In this document: positions 44,230 to 52,534 of the stretch, piece by piece
Layout: each line of letters begins with the position of its first letter
Position numbering within the stretch: position 1 is the stretch's first letter
Assembly (NCBI GenBank): GCA_964460665.1
Contig: CAYWSL010000008.1
Coordinates: forward strand, 6,236 to 70,235
From: K23-9 sp964460665
GTDB taxonomy: Bacteria > Planctomycetota > Planctomycetia > Pirellulales > Pirellulaceae
Length of the DNA stretch: 64,000 bases
Reading direction: 5' to 3'
The notes under the pieces: generated by a model
Databases searched by the model: none
Told to the model about the DNA's origin: nothing
What the model saw: only the letters and a program-made list of their open reading frames with translations
Position numbers and translations under genes: made by a program

Positions 44230-45323
44230 TTGACATTCCCCGCCATCTCGAACATTGGAATGTAAATCGCCAGCATCACGACGCTGATCACGGCGCCCAT
44301 GACCATGATGATCGCGGGCTCGGCAAGTTTCGTCACGCGGCCCATGAAAGCTTGTGTTTTTTCGCGGTAGTAAGGTGCCAGTTCTTCCATGACGGGACCC
44401 AGTTGAGCGGATTCTTCGCCCACCCGAACGGCATTGATCATCATGTTGGTAAACAACCCTGATTCTTCCAGTCCGTCGGCCAAGGTCCGACCCGCAGCCA
44501 TACGGTTTCGAGCGTGGACGATGGCGTCGCGATACGGCGGCTGTCCTTTGAACACGTCCGCGACAGTGTCCAGTGTCTCCAACATCGGAACGCCACTACG
44601 CATTAGCAAAGCCAGGTTCGATGCGAATCGATACATGGACGACTGGATTACCAAGTCACCCACGACCGGAATCGCCACCATAAAACTGACGGCACTTCGC
44701 ATGCCTGGTTCGGTTTTCAGCCAGCGGCGAACGAAGAACGCGGCGGCACCCAGGCCGCCAATCAGATAGATCCCATACGCCGCCAATGCGTCGCTGCAAT
44801 CGAGCACAAATACGGTGATACTTGGCAGTTCGGCGCCCATTTCGTTGAACATGTTGCCAAACGTCGGAACGACGAACCACAGCATGACAACCAGCACCAA
44901 GATGGCGACGAACACCAACACGCAAGGATAGATCATCGACCCGATGAACTTGCTACGTGTTTCGGCCGCTTCGCGGATTTGTCTATTCAGGTCCACTAGC
45001 ACTTCGTCTAGCTTACCGGTGGCTTCACCCGTCGCGATCATTGCGTTCCAGTGTAATGGAAACAGATCGCCAGCAGAGGTTTCGATTGCGTTGTGCAGCG
45101 GAATACCCGATGCAACTCGCTCGGAAGCTTCTTCCATCTTCTCTTGCAGCGTCGTGCTCTGGTTCTGTTCTGCGGCAAGCTTTAGTGCGCGCAGCATCGG
45201 CGTGCCTGACGCCAACAGCGAACCGAATTGCTGAAAGAACGTCATCTTGTCATCTAGCGTTACGCGACGGTGTCGCTTTGCAGAGACACGCGCCCGCGAT
45301 AGGAACCAGGATTGAAGAGACAT
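44226..45323 (-). CDS. gspF: Type II secretion/type IV pilus inner-membrane platform protein (GspF/PilC)
   Basis: A 365-residue protein with two repeated GspF domains. The first opens with DKMTFFQQFGSLLASGTPMLRALKL and SRVASG-like segments, and each half has transmembrane helices (YPCVLVFVAILVLVVMLWFVV and EPAIIMVMGAVISVVML). It is the platform on which the ATPase works. Start and order fit an operon: it follows gspE with 30 bp and overlaps the GspG-like gene. Confidence 0.93.
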   Translation of the reverse strand: MSLQSWFLSRARVSAKRHRRVTLDDKMTFFQQFGSLLASGTPMLRALKLAAEQNQSTTLQEKMEEASERVASGIPLHNAIETSAGDLFPLHWNAMIATGEATGKLDEVLVDLNRQIREAAETRSKFIGSMIYPCVLVFVAILVLVVMLWFVVPTFGNMFNEMGAELPSITVFVLDCSDALAAYGIYLIGGLGAAAFFVRRWLKTEPGMRSAVSFMVAIPVVGDLVIQSSMYRFASNLALLMRSGVPMLETLDTVADVFKGQPPYRDAIVHARNRMAAGRTLADGLEESGLFTNMMINAVRVGEESAQLGPVMEELAPYYREKTQAFMGRVTKLAEPAIIMVMGAVISVVMLAIYIPMFEMAGNVN

Positions 45324-45353
45324 GATGGATCGTATGTGCTGTAAAGTTCTGGT

Positions 45354-47114
45354 TTAGTGGGAGTTGCACAGGCTGATTGCTTCTTCCAGGCTGGTTTCGC
45401 CCAGAGTCACTTTGCTGGCTGCACTTTGCGCCAGCAGGCTCATGCCCGAATCAACGGCACACTGTTTCATTTCGCCAATCGTGGCGTCGGCTTGGATCAG
45501 ATCGCGAAGTTCTTGATTGATTCGAATGATCTCGAACACGGCGATTCGTCCGCGATAGCCGGAGTTGCGACATCGCTGGCAGCCCTTCGCCTTAAAGACC
45601 ACTTGGTCCTTCGGAATGTTGTATCGTTCGGAATCTTCAGCCGACATTTGATAAGGCTCTTTGCATTCTTCGCAAAGACGCCGAAGCAATCGTTGTGCCA
45701 CTAGCAATCGCAGCGTACTAGCCAACAAGAATGGTTCGATACCCATGTCTTGCAGACGCGTCACGCTGCTAAGCGCGTCGTTGGTGTGAAGCGTGCTAAA
45801 GACAAAGTGACCAGTCAAAGCAGCTCGCATACAAATCGCGGCGGTTTCGTTGTCACGAACCTCACCGACCATGATGACATCAGGGTCTTGCCGCAAAAAC
45901 GATCGCAGTGCACTGGAAAACGTCAGCCCCACTTTGTTGCGGGTCTGCACTTGGTTGATGCCGCTGAACTTGAATTCAACGGGGTCTTCAACCGTACAAA
46001 TGTTGGTTGCGTTGTCGTTCAACGCGTTCAAGCAGGAATACAGCGTCGTGCTTTTACCGCTACCGGTCGGCCCGGTCACCAGCATCAGCCCGTGAGCACT
46101 GCGGATTGATTCGGTCAGATCGCTGTACTGCCGATCGTCCAAACCCAGTTTGGTCAAGTCGTGCGGCAAAGCGTTCTTGTCCAGAACACGCATTACGATC
46201 TTTTCGCCGTAAACGGTCGGGCACGTGTTCACACGCATGTCCACCCGTTGTTCGCCACTACGAAGTCCGATCGCACCGTCTTGCGGGATACGCTTTTCGG
46301 CGATGTCCATTTTGCTTAGCACTTTCAGTCGGCTGATCACAGCATTCAAAAGTGGCATCGGTGGCGGCGACGCTTCGGTCAACACGCCGTCGATCCGCAA
46401 GCGAACGCGGCACGATTCTTCGTACGGCTCAATGTGAATATCGCTAGCGCCGTTCTCTAAAGCTTGCTCGAAGATTCCGTTGACGTACCGAATGATACGG
46501 CCATCACGTCCTGGCGGCGGCGCTTGGTCCAAGTGGACAATTTCGCTCGTTTCCTGCGAATCTTCGTCATCCAGTTCTTCACCCTCTTCGACTTCCTCGA
46601 AGTTCGTGGCGGTACTGCTTGTGATCGTGTCCGTCCAAGATCCTTCTTCGTACAGAACGCTAAGCAGTCGTTCGATAACCGAAAGCGGTGCGAACGAAGG
46701 ACGCATTTGACGTCCAGTCAGTAGCTTGATTTCGTCGGCCAGCAGCAGCGAATCGGGCGCAAAGATGGCCACCTCCAACACGTTGCCTTCGTCGCTTAGT
46801 GGCGCGATCAGGTGATCGCGACAAAGTCGACTGGGCAGCACGGCAGCCATCGCGGGGTCAACCGGCGGCGGCACATCCGCTGGCGGGTCGAACAAAGGCA
46901 TCAAGTAGTGCTTGGAGTACGCTTTGGCAATCTGCTTTTCGTCGGTTACACCGAACCGAATAATCGCTTCTTCAATCGTCACTTCGTCCTTGACAGGCGA
47001 ATTCCACATCTCGTCCAGACGGCTGGCATCCAGCGCCTTCATTTTCGACAACAATCGGATGATCAACGGATCTTGGCCCGATGCGTTTCGATTCGTAGTA
47101 AGTGTGCTCGCCAT
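45354..47114 (-). CDS. gspE: Type II secretion/type IV pilus assembly ATPase (GspE/PilB)
   Basis: A 586-residue hexameric ATPase. The N-terminal MshEN-like domain is followed by the core: GPTGSGKSTT (Walker A, near 350), AspBox-like MVGEVRDNETAA (Walker B, near 415), GHFVFSTLHTNDA (His box) and four cysteines in pairs (CEEC and CQRC) near 505-540, which bind zinc in the family. It powers pseudopilus extension. It lies between the GspC/PilP-like and gspF genes. Confidence 0.95.
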   Translation of the reverse strand: MASTLTTNRNASGQDPLIIRLLSKMKALDASRLDEMWNSPVKDEVTIEEAIIRFGVTDEKQIAKAYSKHYLMPLFDPPADVPPPVDPAMAAVLPSRLCRDHLIAPLSDEGNVLEVAIFAPDSLLLADEIKLLTGRQMRPSFAPLSVIERLLSVLYEEGSWTDTITSSTATNFEEVEEGEELDDEDSQETSEIVHLDQAPPPGRDGRIIRYVNGIFEQALENGASDIHIEPYEESCRVRLRIDGVLTEASPPPMPLLNAVISRLKVLSKMDIAEKRIPQDGAIGLRSGEQRVDMRVNTCPTVYGEKIVMRVLDKNALPHDLTKLGLDDRQYSDLTESIRSAHGLMLVTGPTGSGKSTTLYSCLNALNDNATNICTVEDPVEFKFSGINQVQTRNKVGLTFSSALRSFLRQDPDVIMVGEVRDNETAAICMRAALTGHFVFSTLHTNDALSSVTRLQDMGIEPFLLASTLRLLVAQRLLRRLCEECKEPYQMSAEDSERYNIPKDQVVFKAKGCQRCRNSGYRGRIAVFEIIRINQELRDLIQADATIGEMKQCAVDSGMSLLAQSAASKVTLGETSLEEAISLCNSH

Positions 47115-47201
47115 CGTGCGATCTTTGAATTGGGAATAGCTCGGTGCGGCTCGGCCGCGATGAAGTGTTTTCTAAGTCTCGTGTTGCCCACGCTTCGCCC
47201 G

Positions 47202-47867
47202 CTAAGTGGGCGGACCAAGTGGGTCGGCTTCAGCGGGCCCAGCCGGCGCTGTGGAACCGCGGGTGTTGGAACCTTGGGTTGCGGAACCGCCGGTTGTGGA
47301 ACCACGCGTTGTGGAACCAGCGGCGGGCATGGCCACCTGGCGTGATTCTTGCGACTGGATTCCCGGTGCGATCGGTGCAGTGTTTTGCTTGAACGGCGCG
47401 GGGCGAATGCTGACGACGGTTTCCGCACTTCGCAAAACAACGTGGTCAGCGTCGATCGAAATGATTTCGCAAAGAGGACCTTCGCCAGCTCGAATTCGGT
47501 CGCCAACCAAGCTTGGTTTGCCGTTGATGATTGCCCATGCCTTTCCGCCCAATCTTGCGATCCCAGAAAGTTCCAAGCCAGACTTGATCTTCTCAGGATC
47601 GGGACCAACTGGTCTGGTAACAGCAACCAATTTGCCGGTATCAGGCTCGACTTCCTTAGTCTCGTCCACCACCAACACAAGGCGGAACGGATCCACAATG
47701 TCTGCTAAAGGCTTAGGAGCTTCTAAGTCTGCTGGCTTCCATCGCACCGACTTTGCTTTGACGACATTATCGCCCAGATCCAGCCCGCTTGATGGGGGCC
47801 AACCCAAGTAAAGTGCGGTCCCGAATACAGCTAGTGGGAGGCCAAAACGTTGCATGAGTGGATTCAT
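47202..47867 (-). CDS. PilP/GspC-like periplasmic protein
   Basis: A 221-residue protein with an N-terminal membrane helix (PLAVFGTALYLGWPPS). The centre (LELSGIARLGGKAWAIINGKP onward with VGDRI and IISIDADHVVL) has the homology-region fold of PilP/GspC, which joins the inner-membrane complex to the secretin. The C-terminus is a Gly/Ser/Thr-rich tail with repeated RGSTTGGSATQGSNTRG. It overlaps the PilO gene by one base (TAATG). The match is structural and by position, so confidence is moderate. Confidence 0.7.
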   Translation of the reverse strand: MNPLMQRFGLPLAVFGTALYLGWPPSSGLDLGDNVVKAKSVRWKPADLEAPKPLADIVDPFRLVLVVDETKEVEPDTGKLVAVTRPVGPDPEKIKSGLELSGIARLGGKAWAIINGKPSLVGDRIRAGEGPLCEIISIDADHVVLRSAETVVSIRPAPFKQNTAPIAPGIQSQESRQVAMPAAGSTTRGSTTGGSATQGSNTRGSTAPAGPAEADPLGPPT

Positions 47868-48406
47868 TATTTGTCCCTCAATAGACGAACCGACATTTGC
47901 ATGGTGGGAGTCTTGCGGTCGCGTTCAGGTGGACTGATTGCAATCGTTTCAACTCGAGTCAGATACTGACCGCTTTCCAACGCATGCAAGAACTTGTGTA
48001 GTGATTCGATTGGGCCAATCGCGTCCATCGATACGCGAACGGATTCAAGCGGCCCCAGTCGCGTAGGCGACTGCGTATCGATTCGCATCAGGTCAACCGA
48101 TTCCGAGCGTGCAATTTCAATCAAGTAGGCCGTGATCATGTCACTGCCGCCTTTAGGTACCAATCGCGGATCAACCTTTTCTAGGTGCGACCGCAGCAAA
48201 AGAACTTCTTCAGCAGTTTGCACTGTGTTCTCTAGCTGGGTCAGATCGCGTTTGCTGCGTTTGATCCGGCCATGAAGTGGTTCGCTAATCGCAAAGAACA
48301 TCACCAAGACGGTGACACCTGCCACGGCAAGACGCATTCGGAACGGATCTCGCAGATGCGCGGCAACTTGCTCAAGCTCTGCTCGCCAATCTTTTTTGTT
48401 CGACAT
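47867..48406 (-). CDS. PilO/GspM-like membrane protein
   Basis: From the ATG at 48406 the protein is 179 residues. A single transmembrane segment (RLAVAGVTVLVMFFAISEPL near residue 28) is followed by a coiled-coil helix (RDLTQLENTVQTAEEVLLLRSHLEK) and a ferredoxin-like domain ending VSMDAIGPIESLHKFLHALES, the PilO/GspM plan. It acts with GspL/PilN as the inner-membrane assembly platform. Spacing to the GspL-like gene is 36 bp. Confidence 0.8.
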   Translation of the reverse strand: MSNKKDWRAELEQVAAHLRDPFRMRLAVAGVTVLVMFFAISEPLHGRIKRSKRDLTQLENTVQTAEEVLLLRSHLEKVDPRLVPKGGSDMITAYLIEIARSESVDLMRIDTQSPTRLGPLESVRVSMDAIGPIESLHKFLHALESGQYLTRVETIAISPPERDRKTPTMQMSVRLLRDK

Positions 48407-48442
48407 ATTCAACTCGCGGTCAATCGCTGAAGAGCGGACTGA

Positions 48443-49918
48443 CTATCGCGCTCCCTTTGTTTCGCTAGTAAGAACGATCGAGAACTCCGCGCCTGCGACC
48501 CCGGTTTCTTGCGATCGAGTTCGTCGGACGTCGCTCAGTTCGACCAGCTTGAAATTCTCGCCCACGGACTCACACTCCTTGATCGAACTTGCCAGCGTGT
48601 TGATTTCCACGGGCAGTTCGTTGTCTTGGTCGAGAGCTGATTCAGCCTGCAGGACAAGTGTCGTCGGCGTCGTCTTGACTTGCTTTTTGCGTCGCTGTGA
48701 CATCACGGCGGAGCCACGGATCGAAGTCAAACGCATGCCCTCTGGCAACTTGTGTGTGACTTCATTCAGCACTTCGCTCCACTGGACACGTTTGTCCAAG
48801 AACTGGCTGACTGCGACGGCCCGCGCGTTCAAGCGGTCCTTTTCGGGTTTTGGATTCGTGCCGTCGCCAACCATCGGCGGTGCCGTAGCAAGCAAAACGG
48901 TGTGTTCGTTGCGTATCGCCCCCAAACGCAACCAGACCGCGCCAGCGAGCACACTGGCTGCGACGATGTAAGCTACGATTTCTTTGTAGGGAACGACACG
49001 ACGTAGTTGCATGGGTTCGCGATGCTGCCGGACGAAATCGAACCCGTCGTCTTCGTTCTTCAGGAACTTGTCCACCATCGCTTGAGCTACGTCGGCCGAT
49101 GCCAGCGTTGGCGTCTCCACCCAGCGGTAATCAGTGGGGATATTGTCGGACAACCATTGTTGATCCATCAAAGCATGCAATTCGCTGCGCCCGTGAATGA
49201 CAACGTGATCGGCTTGGCGATCGACACCGCAAGCGTACCCGGCTGCTTCTAGAGACCGGAGCGCGGAAACAAGGCAAGTGGATTCGTCGCCAGGCGTCAG
49301 TGGAACGTTTTGCCAATAGATGGGGCGAGTGCCGCGGCACATGACCGCTAACATATCTGTCTCGCCAAGGAATAAGCGAACGATCAGGCTGCTGCGTCGG
49401 TCACGGCCTTCGTGTTCAGGGGCATTGCCAATCAACCCGCTTGCGGCGGGCTCCAAGCGTTGCAGCTGGTGTCCTGTCTCGGCTACCGCTTCGCGTATCG
49501 CCTCGATTCGCTCGCTGGGAGCAGCAACAATTCCCGCGACGGTCCGGCGATCGGGCTGCCAATTGATGACGTCAATCGCCATTTGGTCCAAACGCGCCGA
49601 GCTGCTTCGCAATGATTCTCGCAATAGAACGCGTGGCGATGCGTTGGCTGCATTACCTGCCGTGGGACGCGTCGCAAAGTAGCACTCTTCCGTTGGCACG
49701 GACGCGACAATCGGCAGCGGATCCGCGCCGACCTTCAGCTCGGTAAGCAATGCGGTAAGAGCTTGGTTCAAATTACCATCGATGACATCAACAGTCGATC
49801 GCTGGTATCGAACCGTTCCAAACATGGTTCGCGAACCACGACAACCGGTCAACTTTTCGCGATCGAACACAACGCCAATCGCGTCGGTGGTTGAACGAGT
49901 ATCACTGTTGCTGGACAT
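48443..49918 (-). CDS. GspL-like protein (PilM and PilN functions in one chain)
   Basis: From the ATG at 49918 (MSSNSD) it has 491 residues. The N-terminal 300 residues form an actin-like PilM/GspL part (IVASVPTEECYFATRP, SGLIGNAPE, LVSALRSLEAAGYAC). A transmembrane helix near residue 325 (IVAYIVAASVLAGAVWLRL) leads into a PilN-like periplasmic domain with QWSEVLNEVTHKLPEGMRL. The open frame runs on to 49978, but that upstream ATG directly follows the terminator T-tract, so 49918 is preferred. It is the first gene after the pilin in the operon. Confidence 0.82.
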   Translation of the reverse strand: MSSNSDTRSTTDAIGVVFDREKLTGCRGSRTMFGTVRYQRSTVDVIDGNLNQALTALLTELKVGADPLPIVASVPTEECYFATRPTAGNAANASPRVLLRESLRSSSARLDQMAIDVINWQPDRRTVAGIVAAPSERIEAIREAVAETGHQLQRLEPAASGLIGNAPEHEGRDRRSSLIVRLFLGETDMLAVMCRGTRPIYWQNVPLTPGDESTCLVSALRSLEAAGYACGVDRQADHVVIHGRSELHALMDQQWLSDNIPTDYRWVETPTLASADVAQAMVDKFLKNEDDGFDFVRQHREPMQLRRVVPYKEIVAYIVAASVLAGAVWLRLGAIRNEHTVLLATAPPMVGDGTNPKPEKDRLNARAVAVSQFLDKRVQWSEVLNEVTHKLPEGMRLTSIRGSAVMSQRRKKQVKTTPTTLVLQAESALDQDNELPVEINTLASSIKECESVGENFKLVELSDVRRTRSQETGVAGAEFSIVLTSETKGAR

Positions 49919-49978
49919 TGGTTTCCACCCGTGAGTTCGTGGGCTGTGCCGGCCATGCGAACTAGGTTTGTATTTCAT

Positions 49979-50016
49979 AAAAAGGGCGGCCCGTCTACTT
50001 AAGCAAACGGGCCGCC
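49979..50016 (-). terminator. Intrinsic terminator between the major pilin and the secretion genes
   Basis: On the minus strand a perfect 10-bp GC-rich stem (arms 50007-50016 and 49985-49994, 12-nt loop) is followed by C and five Ts (49983-49979). It should end most pilin transcripts, with partial read-through into the machinery genes giving high pilin to low machinery ratio (inference). Confidence 0.85.
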
Positions 50017-50031
50017 AACAGAACTCGGTGC

Positions 50032-50099
50032 CCGCATCACCTGGATGCGGATGGCGTCACCACTATGTTTCGGCCTCGTGGTGAAGCGATTGCCGAAAC
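50032..50099 (-). ncRNA. Candidate structured RNA: hairpin plus interleaved stems between pilin and terminator
   Basis: One 7-bp hairpin (CCGCATC/GATGCGG, 50032-50050) is adjacent to two interleaved perfect stems: TCACCAC/GTGGTGA (50057-50063, 50078-50084) and GTTTCGGC/GCCGAAAC (50067-50074, 50092-50099). The left arm of the second lies between the two arms of the first, a pseudoknot or mutually exclusive arrangement. No known riboswitch matches that I recognise. The element sits just 5' of the terminator. Confidence 0.45.
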
Positions 50100-50128
50100 T
50101 AAATTTCACACCTGTTTGGCCAGTAGTC

Positions 50129-50338
50129 AGATTTGACTAGGTACTCAAATTTGACTAGGTACTCAAATTTGACTAGGCACTCANNNNNNNNNNNNNNNNN
50201 NNNNNNNNNNNNNNNNNNNNNNNNNNNNNNNNNNNNNNNNNNNNNNNNNNNNNNNNNNNNNNNNNNNNNNNNNNNNNNNNNNNAGATTTGACTAGGTACT
50301 CAAATTTGACTAGGTACTCAAATTTGACTAGGCACTCA
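50129..50338. repeat. 18-bp tandem repeat interrupted by a 100-N gap, downstream of the pilin
   Basis: Units of AATTTGACTAGGTACTCA (18 bp) flank the Ns; the 55 bp at 50129-50183 and 50284-50338 are identical. On the minus strand each unit contains CCTAG, the same TAG-bearing core as at the pilin stop. The gap is probably an unmerged contig overlap. Confidence 0.92.
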
Positions 50339-50358
50339 GAGGCCTAGGGTGTTTTAGC

Positions 50359-50802
50359 CTAGGTGCTCTGTGGATTGATCTCTGCGTCAATCGAGCTGTT
50401 GGGTGCGTCGTAGCCTTCTTCAGTGAAGGTGACCGTGTAAGCTCCGTAACCGGAACTGGCACCCGATCGAGTCAGCGTCAATGTCCACGAATCCTCTAGG
50501 CTACCTGTGGCACCTGCTGCAGCAGTTCCAACGGTGAAGTAGGTAGGAGGAGTCTGTGACATGTCCAATAGAGTCAGGTCGTCTGCGTACGTTCCTTGAC
50601 GTGCTTGGAATCGCTCTTGAGCAGCGCGAACACTGGCCAAGTACTTGAACGATTCTGCAGCTTTACTGCGTTCGACCGATTGTAAAAGACGTGGAACGCC
50701 GAATGCTGCCAAAACACCGATGATGATCACGACGACAGAAAGCTCGACGAGCGAAAATCCCTTGCGGGCCTTGGCTGGACGAGTGGTAAGTGTGCAAGCC
50801 AC
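50359..50802 (-). CDS. Major pilin / pseudopilin (GspG-PilA type)
   Basis: A 147-residue prepilin with leader AKARKGFSLVELSVVVIIIG: cleavage after Gly, Phe at +1 and Glu at +5. The helix (LSVVVIIIGVLAAFGVPRLL) continues into RSKAAESFKYLASVRAAQERF, the typical pilin N-terminal helix. It is separated from the machinery genes by a terminator and tandem repeat, so it likely has its own promoter and high expression. The stop TAG is the first of five CCTAG or similar copies. Confidence 0.9.
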   Translation of the reverse strand: MACTLTTRPAKARKGFSLVELSVVVIIIGVLAAFGVPRLLQSVERSKAAESFKYLASVRAAQERFQARQGTYADDLTLLDMSQTPPTYFTVGTAAAGATGSLEDSWTLTLTRSGASSGYGAYTVTFTEEGYDAPNSSIDAEINPQST

Positions 50803-51286
50803 GATAGGCCTCCGAGTTGATATTTTTCAGTTCAGTTGGAATCAGCCACAACCGCCTTGGTCGTGGGATCAGGTTGCCACTGACTAACAGTGGGCACTGA
50901 ATTGATAAGACACTCCTTGTGCTCAGGACGGGAAACACCGCAGAAATGGCCCAGACGTCAGGCTTACCCACCCTTGATGTAACGGTCCTACCGGTTACAT
51001 GTTTTGCTAGCAACTTTAAGGACTCAAAATGATCACGTTTCGCCCTATTGAACTAGCCAGCAAACAGATAACGAAAATACCACTTGGCCCAATTTTGCAA
51101 CTTTCGTTAAACTTCTGTTCTTACGTAGCCGAGCAGATTGGCCGAGCGGGTTCGTCACAGGACGTGTCACTCGCTTGAATCAACCCACCAACGGGTTGGG
51201 TTTTCTGTCACGGCAACTGATTTGTGTAACACCCATTATGCAAAACTGACCCAGGTAGCGATGCGAAAGCGTTAGGGAGGGAACCG
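50803..51286. other. Intergenic region between divergent pilin and SbcD-like genes
   Basis: About 480 bp, with no supported gene. An inverted repeat (ATGTAAC at 50977-50983 and GTTACAT at 50994-51000, with CGGT/ACCG inside) lies about 180 bp upstream of the pilin and could be an operator or small hairpin. No sigma-54 box is convincing. A CAACCC/GGGTTG hairpin followed by TTTTC near 51181-51203 is a weak terminator-like structure with no gene to terminate. Confidence 0.4.
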
Positions 51287-52534
51287 ATGCCGGGCGAGTC
51301 ATTTCGTTTTATTCATGCCAGTGATTTTCATCTTGAAAAACCACTTGGTGATTTAGACACACTGCCAAACCATCTGCGCGATGCGATGGCCGATGCACCG
51401 TGGGCCGCTGCTCGTGCTGTGTTCGAAGCCGCACTGGTCGACAACATCGACTTCGTTGTTCTCAGCGGCGACCTGCTAAGCCCGCAAGCAGCGGGACCGT
51501 ACGGCGTTTCGATGCTGCTGGACTACTTTGAAAAACTGCACATCAAGAAGACGCCTGTTTTCTGGGCGACCGGAACGGCGGACGATTCGGCGAAGTGGCC
51601 AGACACGGTACCGCTTCCATCCAGCGTCACGCTGTTCGACAAAGACGAAACACTTAGCGTTCCTGTCGAACGTGCCGGTCGTACGATTTGTAACGTGATC
51701 GGTCGCAGCTGCGACGGACGCACCTCGATACATGTTCCTAGCTTCGAGTCGGAAAACGAATACGAAGAAGACTTCACCATCGCGGTTGGATTCGGCGACG
51801 CCGACGCCAAGTCGCTGACCGAAGCCCGCTTCGACTTCTGGGCTCTTGGTGGAAAACACAACCCACTGGAAATCGAGCTTAGTGCCGATAGTTCGGCAGC
51901 TTACTGCGGATCGCCGCAAGGGCGTTGCTTAGCTGAATCGGGTGCGCACGGTTACAACATCGTTGACGTCAGTGCCGATGGCGACGCCCGCGTCCACCAC
52001 ATGCAGTGCGACACCTTTCGCTACTGTCATGTCGAAATCGATGCGGCCGAAATCGCGATGGCTGGCAATCTTCGCAATCTAATGAGCGAACGGGTCGTTC
52101 GCTTGCAGCACGAATCCGGTGGCAGGCACCTGATCATCGGCTGGGACGTGACGGTCAACGATGCCGAAATGTTGCACACAGTCGGCGACAGCGAAGAACT
52201 TCTGACGTGGGCCCGTCGCGAATTCGGACACGGTACGCCGTCGGCTTGGACATCGCAGTTGGTCGTCCATCCGCCAGCTCAGTATCCAGCCAGCTGGCAA
52301 GAAGAAGACACGATTTTGGGCGACTTCATGCGAATCGCTGCCAAACATCGCAAGTCCGGCAACCAGTTGAATCTGCTGCCGTTCACGGAAGAACACGAGC
52401 TGCTGGCCGAAAACACAGCCAGCCTGTTAGCCGAAGTCACAGCTGCAACTCAACAACGAACGCTTGATCAAGCGACGCTACTGAGCGTCGAATTGCTCCG
52501 CGGCGGAAAGCCAAACTTGGTGCAAAAATCATGA
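51287..52534 (+). CDS. SbcD/YhaO-like metallophosphoesterase nuclease
   Basis: A 415-residue protein whose first 200 residues are a calcineurin-like phosphoesterase fold: FIHASDFHLEKPL near residue 8 (Asp-His), VVLSGDLLS near 57 and WATGTADD near 87, where Asp-His is usual and here reads Thr-Ala-Asp-Asp. DNA repair nucleases of this family normally have G-N-H-D at that site. It starts the pair with the YhaN-like ATPase (stop overlaps its start by 4 bp), the usual SbcCD-type arrangement. A DNA end-processing role is inferred. Confidence 0.85.
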   Translation: MPGESFRFIHASDFHLEKPLGDLDTLPNHLRDAMADAPWAAARAVFEAALVDNIDFVVLSGDLLSPQAAGPYGVSMLLDYFEKLHIKKTPVFWATGTADDSAKWPDTVPLPSSVTLFDKDETLSVPVERAGRTICNVIGRSCDGRTSIHVPSFESENEYEEDFTIAVGFGDADAKSLTEARFDFWALGGKHNPLEIELSADSSAAYCGSPQGRCLAESGAHGYNIVDVSADGDARVHHMQCDTFRYCHVEIDAAEIAMAGNLRNLMSERVVRLQHESGGRHLIIGWDVTVNDAEMLHTVGDSEELLTWARREFGHGTPSAWTSQLVVHPPAQYPASWQEEDTILGDFMRIAAKHRKSGNQLNLLPFTEEHELLAENTASLLAEVTAATQQRTLDQATLLSVELLRGGKPNLVQKS

